The position numbers were made by a program, and so were the translations under genes. A stretch of 37,722 nt of DNA from Clostridiaceae bacterium. Its GTDB lineage: Bacteria; Bacillota; Clostridia; DUPQ01. Numbering within the stretch: the stretch's first letter is position 1; each line of letters starts with the position of its first letter. Under the pieces are notes generated by a model. That model was not told the origin of the DNA. It did no database searches and saw nothing but the letters and a program-made list of their open reading frames with translations. The stretch is from the NCBI GenBank assembly GCA_012729955.1, contig JAAYBX010000086.1, positions 1 to 37,722 of the forward strand, written 5' to 3'. Positions 31,423 to 37,722 of this stretch are shown here, one piece after another.

Positions 31423-33757
31423 GCTTGACTCTGTCTCTTTCTTCTGCCGCTTTTGAATCATTGAAGTTATCAAGCGTTCCGACAAGATATCCTGTTATCC
31501 TGCGTATCCTCTCAAATTTCGGACCATTCTTTTCTTCTCTTTTGCAGTTTGGACAGACAGAATCTTTTATAATTCCTGTATAACTGCACACCGGGTCTCT
31601 GTCTACTGGATGATTGATGCTTCCATAACCTATATTGCATTCCTTCATGTATCTGATGATATCTTCAAAAGCTTCAAGATTCTTTAATGGGTCACCGTCG
31701 ATTTCCACATAAGATATATGTCCGGCATTTGTGTATGTGTGATATGGTGCTTCTTTTTGAAGCTTGTCATATGCTGATATTTTGTAATACACAGGAATAT
31801 GGAAAGAATTAGTGTAATAATCCTTGTCAGTTATTCCTTCTATGGTACCATATACTTTTTTATCCAGAGCGGTAAATCTTCCTGACAAACCCTCTGCAGG
31901 TGTAGCTATTAAAGAGAAATTCAAAGTATACTGCTTCATATACTCATCACATTTTTCCCTCATGTGGCTTATAATCTTCAATCCTAATTCCTGGGCTTTT
32001 TCACTTTCTCCGTGGTGTTCTCCTATCAGGGCCTTCAGACACTCAGCAAGCCCTATAAATCCTATTGTCAGAGTTCCCTGTTTAACAACCTCTTCAAGAG
32101 TATCCTCCCAACCGAGGTTTTCTGATCCCATCCAAAGATGCTGGCCCATTAGGAATGGGAAGTTTTTAACTTTCTTGCTGCCCTGTACTACCAGTCTGTC
32201 TAAAAGCTGTTGTTTTACAGCATCCATCTTATCATCAAGGTCCTTAAAGAATCCTGCTTCATCAAATTTGCCTTTTAGTACAACTCCATGCTTGAGGCCA
32301 AGCCTTGGCAGATTTATGGATGTGAAGGAAATATTACCCCTTCTGCTTACAACTTCATCACCGCATACATTTCCCAATACCCTTGTCCGGCATCCCATGT
32401 ATGTGACTTCTGTGTCAGGATTTCCCGGTTTATAGTATTTTATATTAAATGGGGCATCAATAAATGAAAAGTTTGGAAACAGTCTTCTGGCTGATACTCT
32501 GCATGCAAGCTTGAATAAATCATAATTCGGATCTTCAGGATTATAGTTCACGCCTTCCTTTACTTTGAAAATCAGTATAGGGAATATTGGTGTCTCTCCA
32601 TTGCCAAGCCCTGCATCCTGGGCAAGTAGCAGATTCTTTGATATCATACGACCTTCTGAGGATATGTCTGTGCCGAAATTGATGCTGGAAAATGGAACCT
32701 GGGCTCCTGCCCTTGAATGCATGGTGTTTAGATTGTGGACAATACCTTCCATTGCCTGAAAGGTCTTTTTGTCAGTTTCAGCCAGTGCTTCTTCATATGC
32801 GAACTTGTTTATCTTCTCTATGTCTTTATGCTCTGCTCCACACTCTTCAACAAGAAACTCATTAAATTTCTTTATAAATTCGCTGTGCATGTCTATTTTG
32901 GCGTAGAGACCGGTTCTTTTTTCAAATTCCTTTATTTTATCTATGCAATCTGATGCGGCACCAGACATAATTTTTAAGGCCTTAACAGTATTGTCCCTGT
33001 ATGTCCTTCTGAAAGTCTTTTCAACGCCGTCAGCAAGATAATAGTCAAATGCCGGAATACTCTGCCCTCCATGCTGGTCATTCTGGTTGCTTTGTATAGC
33101 TATTGCTGCCAGTGCTGCATATGAACCTATATCCTGAGGTTCGCGAAGATGTCCATGGCCTGTCGAAAATCCGTGTTTGAAAAGGCGGGAAAGATCAATC
33201 TGGCAGCATGTGAGGGTTCCCATGTTATAGAAATCCATATCGTGAATATGTATGTCTCCCTCTTCATGCATCTTTGTGTGCTTAGGATCTAATAGATTGG
33301 TTTTACAGAATTCTTTTGACACTGCAGATCCATACTGAAGCATGGTACCCATTGCGGTATTACCATCTATATTGGCATTCTCCCTTTTCAGATTGCTCTG
33401 ATTCGCATCATGGAAGGTAATCTCCTCAATAGCCTTCATAAGACGCGTCTTCATGGACCGTGCTTTATTGCGTTCTTCCCTGTATATAATATACTTCTCA
33501 GAGGTCTTTGCATGACCTTGTTCAATAAGCACTTTGATTACCGCATCCTGCACGTCTTCAACTGTAGGTGTGGCTTCAATGAATCTTCGATTTAGCAATT
33601 GCACTACCTTTTCTGTAAGCTGCTCTGCAATTGTAAAATCCGCTTTTGTATTTTCCTCTTTTGCTACTGCCTCTGCGGCTAAGAATATAGCTCTGGTGAT
33701 TCTAAGAGGCGAAAAGTTTTCTTCACGCCCGTCGCGTTTGGTAATTTTCGTAATCAT
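31415..33757 (-). CDS. nrdD: Anaerobic ribonucleoside-triphosphate reductase
   Basis: A 780-residue class III reductase that makes dNTPs from NTPs using a glycyl radical. The N-terminal ATP-cone (about 1-95, KITKRDGREENFSPLRI) gives allosteric control. Body motifs include DIHIHDMDFYN and NFSFIDAP. Near the C terminus the zinc site includes CSYTGIIKDSVCPNC, and the glycyl radical Gly is about residue 756 in RRITGYLVG. The start ATG at 33757 has GGGAG six bases upstream and fits the family; the frame is open 16 codons further. Two NrdR-like boxes lie just upstream. The enzyme is oxygen-sensitive, consistent with an anaerobe. Confidence 0.96.
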   Translation of the reverse strand: MITKITKRDGREENFSPLRITRAIFLAAEAVAKEENTKADFTIAEQLTEKVVQLLNRRFIEATPTVEDVQDAVIKVLIEQGHAKTSEKYIIYREERNKARSMKTRLMKAIEEITFHDANQSNLKRENANIDGNTAMGTMLQYGSAVSKEFCKTNLLDPKHTKMHEEGDIHIHDMDFYNMGTLTCCQIDLSRLFKHGFSTGHGHLREPQDIGSYAALAAIAIQSNQNDQHGGQSIPAFDYYLADGVEKTFRRTYRDNTVKALKIMSGAASDCIDKIKEFEKRTGLYAKIDMHSEFIKKFNEFLVEECGAEHKDIEKINKFAYEEALAETDKKTFQAMEGIVHNLNTMHSRAGAQVPFSSINFGTDISSEGRMISKNLLLAQDAGLGNGETPIFPILIFKVKEGVNYNPEDPNYDLFKLACRVSARRLFPNFSFIDAPFNIKYYKPGNPDTEVTYMGCRTRVLGNVCGDEVVSRRGNISFTSINLPRLGLKHGVVLKGKFDEAGFFKDLDDKMDAVKQQLLDRLVVQGSKKVKNFPFLMGQHLWMGSENLGWEDTLEEVVKQGTLTIGFIGLAECLKALIGEHHGESEKAQELGLKIISHMREKCDEYMKQYTLNFSLIATPAEGLSGRFTALDKKVYGTIEGITDKDYYTNSFHIPVYYKISAYDKLQKEAPYHTYTNAGHISYVEIDGDPLKNLEAFEDIIRYMKECNIGYGSINHPVDRDPVCSYTGIIKDSVCPNCKREEKNGPKFERIRRITGYLVGTLDNFNDSKAAEERDRVKHA

Positions 33758-33766
33758 AACTCTCTC

Positions 33767-33782
33767 TCCCAATATGTAGTGT
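33767..33782 (-). promoter_or_regulatory. NrdR-like box, proximal to nrdD
   Basis: The plus strand reads TCCCAATATGTAGTGT, matching 13 of 16 positions of the published NrdR box consensus acaCwAtATaTwGtgt (from memory). It overlaps the nrdD ribosome binding site in DNA. Its start is 33 bases from that of the second box, about three helical turns. Confidence 0.6.
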
Positions 33783-33799
33783 CCGTTACCGGATCGTAA

Positions 33800-33815
33800 A
33801 CACAATACTTAGTAT
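33800..33815 (-). promoter_or_regulatory. NrdR-like box at the nrdD transcription start
   Basis: The plus strand reads ACACAATACTTAGTAT, matching 13 of 16 positions of the NrdR consensus. It spans roughly -5 to +12 relative to the start predicted from the adjacent promoter. NrdR is a Zn/ATP-cone repressor of ribonucleotide reductase genes; no nrdR gene is in the window. Confidence 0.65.
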
Positions 33816-33817
33816 TT

Positions 33818-33846
33818 AGTATATTGCGAGGTTTTTTATTTTGCAA
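33818..33846 (-). promoter_or_regulatory. Promoter for nrdDG
   Basis: Minus strand: TTGCAA (33841-33846), 17-base spacer, TATACT (33818-33823). The predicted start is near 33811 and leaves a leader of about 54 bases containing both NrdR-like boxes. Confidence 0.65.
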
Positions 33847-33862
33847 TAGAGTTTTAAAAGAA

Positions 33863-33882
33863 AAACAAGAAATTTCTTGTTT
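33863..33882 (-). terminator. Palindromic terminator between rsmA and nrdD
   Basis: A perfect 20-base palindrome (AAACAAGAAATTTCTTGTTT) followed on the minus strand by TT, C and TTTT, and on the plus strand by an A and TTTTTT. It ends the transketolase-tatD-rsmA unit about 70 bases after the rsmA stop. The stem is A/T-rich, so strength is uncertain. Confidence 0.5.
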
Positions 33883-33951
33883 ATTTTTTAACACTGGAAT
33901 ATTAACATTTTATGTTCTAAAAAGATGCTGTGAGACAGTTATTGATTTACA

Positions 33952-34800
33952 TTATTTGTTTTTGAGTCTGTACAATTCCCAGGACAGTTTTGCAAACTGC
34001 TCTATGGATAATGATTCCGCTCTGGCATCAGCTCTTATATCCATCTTTGTCAGCATTTCTTCCACAGCTTCTTTGCTTGTGTTGAATGAAGACATTGAGG
34101 CAATACAATTTGAGAGCTTTTTGCGTCTCTGCGAAAAACCGGCTCTGACCACAGAAAAGAAAAATTCCTCAGAAGGAACATCAACCAGCGGTTTGTCCCT
34201 TTTCACAAACTTCAACACTGTACTTGTAACCTTTGGTGAAGGTATAAAGCTTTCAGGCGGGACATTAACAACGAAAGATGCATCATACCGGTAACTTACA
34301 TATATTGTGAAGCTTCCATATACCCTGCTCCCTTCTTTTTCGCATATCCTGTCTGCTACCTCTTTTTGCATCATAAAAACCATTAAATCAGGAATATTTT
34401 CTTCTTCAAGAAACTTGGCTATAACCGGAGTGGTTATATAGTAAGGCAAATTGGCAACCGTCTTGTATCTGCAGTTACAACCTAATAGGCTTGATATATC
34501 TGTTTTGAGGATATCTTTATTCACTATCTCAACATTGTCATGCTTTGCAAGAACTGCAGTAAGGGGCTTTATAAGATCCTGATCTGTTTCAACTGCATAC
34601 ATCTTTTTACATAAAGGTGCAATAAGAGCTGTTATAGCGCCTGTTCCGGAACCTACCTCGATCACAATATCTTCTTTATTAAGATTAAGTGCTTCCACAA
34701 TTTTCAAAGCTATTGATTTGTCTATAAGGAAGTTCTGCCCTAAGGCTTTCTTTGCCCTTATATAATTCGGAAGAGGTATTATATTATCTACATTCTTCAT
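33952..34800 (-). CDS. rsmA: 16S rRNA dimethyladenosine transferase
   Basis: A 282-residue enzyme (KsgA) that dimethylates A1518 and A1519 of 16S rRNA during small-subunit maturation. AKKALGQNFLIDKS is the diagnostic N terminus, VIEVGSGTGAITALI binds SAM, and VANLPYYITTPV is the catalytic NLPYY motif. A C-terminal helical domain ends with the usual SFSQRRKKL-type segment (here GFSQRRKKLSN). The ATG overlaps the tatD stop as TGATG. The tatD-rsmA order is frequent in Firmicutes. Confidence 0.95.
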   Translation of the reverse strand: MKNVDNIIPLPNYIRAKKALGQNFLIDKSIALKIVEALNLNKEDIVIEVGSGTGAITALIAPLCKKMYAVETDQDLIKPLTAVLAKHDNVEIVNKDILKTDISSLLGCNCRYKTVANLPYYITTPVIAKFLEEENIPDLMVFMMQKEVADRICEKEGSRVYGSFTIYVSYRYDASFVVNVPPESFIPSPKVTSTVLKFVKRDKPLVDVPSEEFFFSVVRAGFSQRRKKLSNCIASMSSFNTSKEAVEEMLTKMDIRADARAESLSIEQFAKLSWELYRLKNK

Positions 34801-35591
34801 CAGATCTCCAATGCCTGTTTGTATTTTGCTGCCTTTTTGAAAAGATTAAAGCTGTTATCCCACAAATTTTCCAAAAGCTTTTCATATGATATCTGCTTCA
34901 CCTCTGCCATTTTTCTTGCAATGTACACAAGATTCCTGGGTTCATTTCTGGTACCTCTGAAAGGTTCAGGAGACATATATGGACAGTCTGTCTCTAAAAG
35001 AATCCTGTCAAGGGGTATGGCTTTCAAGGCTTCAATGGATTTGCTCGCATTCTTAAATGTAATAACTCCGGTAAAGGAAATATACAGACCGAGATTAAGA
35101 AGGATTTTAGAACTCTCCGCACTTCCCGAATAACAGTGCATGACTCCATTAATATTTTTTCCAAATGAAGATAAGATATCTATGGTATCCTTATGAGCAT
35201 CCCTGTCATGGATTATTACTGGCATATCCATCTGCTTTGCCAATTCCAGCTGTTTTGTAAAAACATCCTTCTGTTTATTTTTTTCACAGAAATCATAGTA
35301 ATAATCCAGACCGATTTCGCCAATTGCCAGTGTTTTCTGTTCTAAAGCGAGTTTTTTAAGAATATCCAGGTCTTCTTCCTTGAAATCATTACCATTATGA
35401 GGGTGTATACCTACTGAACTGAATATCTGACTGTTTTCATTTGCATAAATAACAGCCTTTTTTGAAGTTTCCATATCGTCAGAAACATTGAGAACGGCAC
35501 GTATGCCGTTCTCTAAAGCTCTTTGTATAACTTCATTCCTGTCCTGATCGAACTGTTTTGCAAGAATATGAGCATGGCTTTCAAATATCAT
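34800..35591 (-). CDS. TatD-family metal-dependent hydrolase
   Basis: A 263-residue TIM-barrel hydrolase. Metal ligands are visible as H6 and H8 (SHAHI), E92 (AIGEIGLDYYYD), His in VIIHDRDAH, His in VMHCYSGS and Asp in LLETDCPYMSPEPFRG. Studied family members act as Mg-dependent 3'-5' DNases or on D-aminoacyl-tRNA; the role here is not determined. It overlaps the upstream transketolase gene by four bases (ATGA) and rsmA by one. Confidence 0.93.
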   Translation of the reverse strand: MIFESHAHILAKQFDQDRNEVIQRALENGIRAVLNVSDDMETSKKAVIYANENSQIFSSVGIHPHNGNDFKEEDLDILKKLALEQKTLAIGEIGLDYYYDFCEKNKQKDVFTKQLELAKQMDMPVIIHDRDAHKDTIDILSSFGKNINGVMHCYSGSAESSKILLNLGLYISFTGVITFKNASKSIEALKAIPLDRILLETDCPYMSPEPFRGTRNEPRNLVYIARKMAEVKQISYEKLLENLWDNSFNLFKKAAKYKQALEI

Positions 35592-36523
35592 TGTCTCTTC
35601 AATGCCATCGCGATCTTTGCTTTAATAACTATATTTTCCGCTGTCAGGCTATATAGATTTATGAGATCTTCTGGTTTTCCTGATTTGCCGAATTTGTCTT
35701 CAATTCCTACTCTCTTAACAGGAGCAGGAAGCTCATCACATAAAACCTCACATACTGCAGAACCCAGCCCTCCGATAATATTATGCTCCTCAGCTGTAAC
35801 TATCGCTCCGGTCTCTCTTGCAGCTTTAATAATTATCTCTTTGTCAATAGGCTTAATAGTATGTATATTGATAACTCTGGCTAAGATACCCTGTGCCCTG
35901 AGCGCTTCATATGCATCAAGTGCAGGTTTGACCATCAGACCAGTAGCTATAATAGTAACATCACAGCCATCTTTCAGCTGAACACCTTTTCCAATCTGAA
36001 ATTCGTAAGAGTTATCATATATATCTTCCACAGCCAGTCTTCCAAGTCTTAAATACACAGGACCATTGTAATCTATTATTGCTTTTACTGCCTGTTTGGT
36101 TTCTCTTCCGTCACAAGGCTGAATGACTGTCATATTAGGTAATGCCCTCATTATAGCTATATCTTCAATAGCCTGATGGGTCGCGCCATCCTCTCCGACA
36201 GATATACCCGCATGTGTTGCAGCTATCTTGACATTAAGTTTCGGATAGCAGACTGAGTTTCTTATCTGTTCTGCAGCTCTTACTGCTGCAAATATGGCAA
36301 AGGAACTTGCAAACACAATCTTATTGCATGTAGCCATGCCTGCTGCAGATGATATCATGTTAGCTTCAGCAATTCCTGTATTAAAGAATCTTTCAGGATA
36401 TAACTCCTTAAAAGAAGCTGTCATAGTGGATTTCGATAAATCCGCATCAAGTACTATTATTCTTTCATTGCTCCCGTATTCTGCTAATGCTTCACCGTAA
36501 GCCGCTCTTGTAGCTTTTTTCAT
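35588..36523 (-). CDS. Transketolase, C-terminal subunit
   Basis: A 311-residue protein holding the pyrimidine-binding and C-terminal domains of transketolase. It contains IVLDADLSKSTMTASFKELYPERFFNTGIAEANM, in which Glu of GIAEA is the conserved glutamate that activates thiamine diphosphate, and GEDGATHQAIEDIA near residue 115. It works with the N-terminal subunit encoded next door, together making the enzyme of about 590 residues that transfers two-carbon ketol units in the pentose phosphate pathway. Split transketolases are common in Clostridia and archaea. One base separates it from the N-terminal subunit gene. Confidence 0.93.
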   Translation of the reverse strand: MKKATRAAYGEALAEYGSNERIIVLDADLSKSTMTASFKELYPERFFNTGIAEANMISSAAGMATCNKIVFASSFAIFAAVRAAEQIRNSVCYPKLNVKIAATHAGISVGEDGATHQAIEDIAIMRALPNMTVIQPCDGRETKQAVKAIIDYNGPVYLRLGRLAVEDIYDNSYEFQIGKGVQLKDGCDVTIIATGLMVKPALDAYEALRAQGILARVINIHTIKPIDKEIIIKAARETGAIVTAEEHNIIGGLGSAVCEVLCDELPAPVKRVGIEDKFGKSGKPEDLINLYSLTAENIVIKAKIAMALKRQ

Positions 36524-36524
36524 A

Positions 36525-37367
36525 TTATACCCCCAGATTCTCGATATATGCGTCTATTTCAGCAATGGCTTTATCTCTCTGTTCCTGATTGGGAGCTTTC
36601 CCATGCCAGCCATACTGGTTTTCCATATATGATACGCCTTTGCCTTTAACTGTTTCAGCAACAATCATAGTAGGTTTGCCTTTAGTCTTTTTAGCTTTTT
36701 CAACTGCATTGTCTATCTGATTCATATCATGTCCGTCAATTATAATGACGTTCCATCCGAAAGCTTCAAACTTAGCAGCTACCGGTTCAGGTGACATTAC
36801 TTTTGTTATATCCCCGTCTATCTGTAATCCGTTATGATCAAGAAAAGCAGTAAGATTATCCAGTTTGTAATGAGCCGCATACATCATTGCTTCCCATACC
36901 TGGCCTTCCTGCAGCTCTCCATCGCCTAATATCGCATAAACCCTGTAACCTCTTTTATCGAGTTTTCCCATCTGTGCCATACCGCATGCCGCACAGATTC
37001 CCTGTCCAAGCGAACCGGTAGTCATATCTACTCCCGGAACATCCTTCAAAGACGGGTGGCCTTCAAGATAACTGTCAGCCTGGCGGAATGTCAGAAGATC
37101 TTTCTTTGGAATATATCCCTTTTCAGCCAGTACCGAATACAATACTGGTGACGCATGTCCTTTTGATAGTACAAATCTGTCCCTGTCTGGATCTTTCGGT
37201 GCTGAAGGATTTACATTCATGTGCTTGAAATACAATACTGTAAGTATATCTGCACAGGATAACGATCCGCCTGGATGGCCGCTGCCGGCTGAAAAAACCG
37301 CATCAATAATATTTTTTCTAACATCGGCTGCCTTCCTCTTCAATTTTAGCAATAATTCCTGTTCCAT
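36525..37367 (-). CDS. Transketolase, N-terminal subunit
   Basis: A 280-residue protein with the thiamine diphosphate-binding domain. SAGSGHPGGSLSCADIL is the family opening motif, and GDGELQEGQVWEAMMYAAHYKLDNL is the GDG-x(n)-N Mg-ThDP motif. SKGHASPVLYS supplies a catalytic His. The start ATG at 37367 has AAGGAG six bases upstream; 11 further open codons lie upstream. It leads the tktN-tktC-tatD-rsmA unit under the promoter at 37439-37466. Confidence 0.94.
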   Translation of the reverse strand: MEQELLLKLKRKAADVRKNIIDAVFSAGSGHPGGSLSCADILTVLYFKHMNVNPSAPKDPDRDRFVLSKGHASPVLYSVLAEKGYIPKKDLLTFRQADSYLEGHPSLKDVPGVDMTTGSLGQGICAACGMAQMGKLDKRGYRVYAILGDGELQEGQVWEAMMYAAHYKLDNLTAFLDHNGLQIDGDITKVMSPEPVAAKFEAFGWNVIIIDGHDMNQIDNAVEKAKKTKGKPTMIVAETVKGKGVSYMENQYGWHGKAPNQEQRDKAIAEIDAYIENLGV

Positions 37368-37438
37368 TAACAACTCCTTTTTTCGTGTCAATATATGCAA
37401 TTACGGATAGGTTTTACAGTACATGCCTAACCTTAGTA

Positions 37439-37466
37439 ATTATATCATCTCACAACTCTTTGTCAA
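37439..37466 (-). promoter_or_regulatory. Consensus promoter for the transketolase operon
   Basis: Minus strand: perfect TTGACA (37461-37466), 16-base spacer, perfect TATAAT (37439-37444). The -35 lies within the last codons of the upstream yitT-like gene. The leader of about 65 bases contains an imperfect stem (GGTTAGG with CCTATCC) of unknown meaning. Confidence 0.7.
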
Positions 37467-37722
37467 AGGCCCCGAAGCCTTCTCCAAGTACCTGATGAGC
37501 AGAAGTAACAATTAGAAACGCCTTATTATCCATCTGTTTGACTAATTTTTTCAAAGCTGGCAGCTGCCTGTTTTTAACTACACAGAAAAGAGTCTCCCTT
37601 TCCCTTTTAAAATACATTCCACGGCCGGCAAATCCTGTAACCCCTCTGCCAAGAGTGTGTATTATCGCATCAGCTATCTGCTCGCTCTTCTCCGACATTA
37701 TAAACACTGCTTTTGCAACATT
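37450..37722 (-). CDS. YitT family membrane protein, C-terminal part only
   Basis: The frame is open to the window edge, so the start lies beyond it; GTG at 37707 and ATG at 37698 are probably internal. About 90 residues are visible, matching the DUF2179 domain that ends YitT-type proteins: a strand-helix start (AVFIMSEKSEQIADAI), GRGVTGFAGRGMYFKRE, LFCVVKNRQLPALKKLV and AFLIVTSAHQVLGEGF. The N-terminal membrane part is not in the window. The function of the family is unknown to me. Confidence 0.85.
   Translation of the reverse strand, partial: NVAKAVFIMSEKSEQIADAIIHTLGRGVTGFAGRGMYFKRERETLFCVVKNRQLPALKKLVKQMDNKAFLIVTSAHQVLGEGFGAFDKEL

Noticed and set aside
31415-31700. Apparent loss of one Cys pair in the NrdD zinc site
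   Set aside because: The CSYTGII form occurs, as far as I recall, in many clostridial NrdD proteins, and a further Cys pair follows; I do not think it is unusual.
37386-37391. TTGACA on the minus strand close to the transketolase start
   Set aside because: It is about 20 bases from the start codon, with the ribosome binding site between, so no -10 could fit at the right distance before the gene.

Overview
The window looks like a stretch of chromosome from a low-GC anaerobic Firmicute, most likely class Clostridia. Supporting signs are A/T-rich codon use, strong AGGAGG-type ribosome binding sites, the Gram-positive gene order tmk-darA-holB-ricT, an oxygen-sensitive class III ribonucleotide reductase (nrdDG), a small 2[4Fe-4S] ferredoxin, split transketolase and type III pantothenate kinase. 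I see no tRNA, rRNA, insertion sequence, prophage, CRISPR array or attachment site. The window is gene-dense: no gene-free stretch exceeds 300 bases, and the longest (about 230 bp, 13699-13931) holds a terminator and a weak promoter. I did not find a clear undescribed multi-gene system. The points of interest are regulatory sites and a few unrecognised proteins.

Layout. 1-666 (+) is the end of an endonuclease/exonuclease/phosphatase-family gene. 661-5067 (-) runs pmt-like glycosyltransferase, dGTPase-like HD hydrolase, a small membrane protein and an amidohydrolase. 5152-8364 (-) is two tandem CorC/HlyC membrane proteins and a metallo-beta-lactamase-fold hydrolase. From the shared control region at 8403-8482 a plus-strand pair diverges: a MerR-type regulator with two DNA-binding domains and an MFS exporter (8529-10567). 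10570-13698 (-) holds a P-loop protein with an Asp23-like tail, an RsmC-like methyltransferase, a ferredoxin and an RlmI-like rRNA methyltransferase.

13834-20989 (-) is one tightly packed apparent operon of ten genes between a promoter (20960-20989) and a terminator (13834-13853). Its order is secreted coiled-coil protein, iron-type alcohol dehydrogenase, unknown 194-aa protein, birA, K/N-rich protein, coaX, tmk, darA, holB, ricT. It links cofactor attachment and synthesis (biotin ligase, CoA) to DNA precursor supply and replication (Tmk, clamp-loader delta prime) and to c-di-AMP and RNA-processing regulators.

21013-28246 (-) carries alr, nnrD, a COG2426 membrane protein, a nuclease-helicase fusion, yebC, yigZ, dut and zapA. 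28262-33846 (-) carries a two-component system and nrdDG. The nrdDG promoter has two close matches to the NrdR repressor box. 33863-37722 (-) carries rsmA, tatD and a two-gene transketolase, read from a consensus promoter inside the end of a yitT-like gene that runs off the window.
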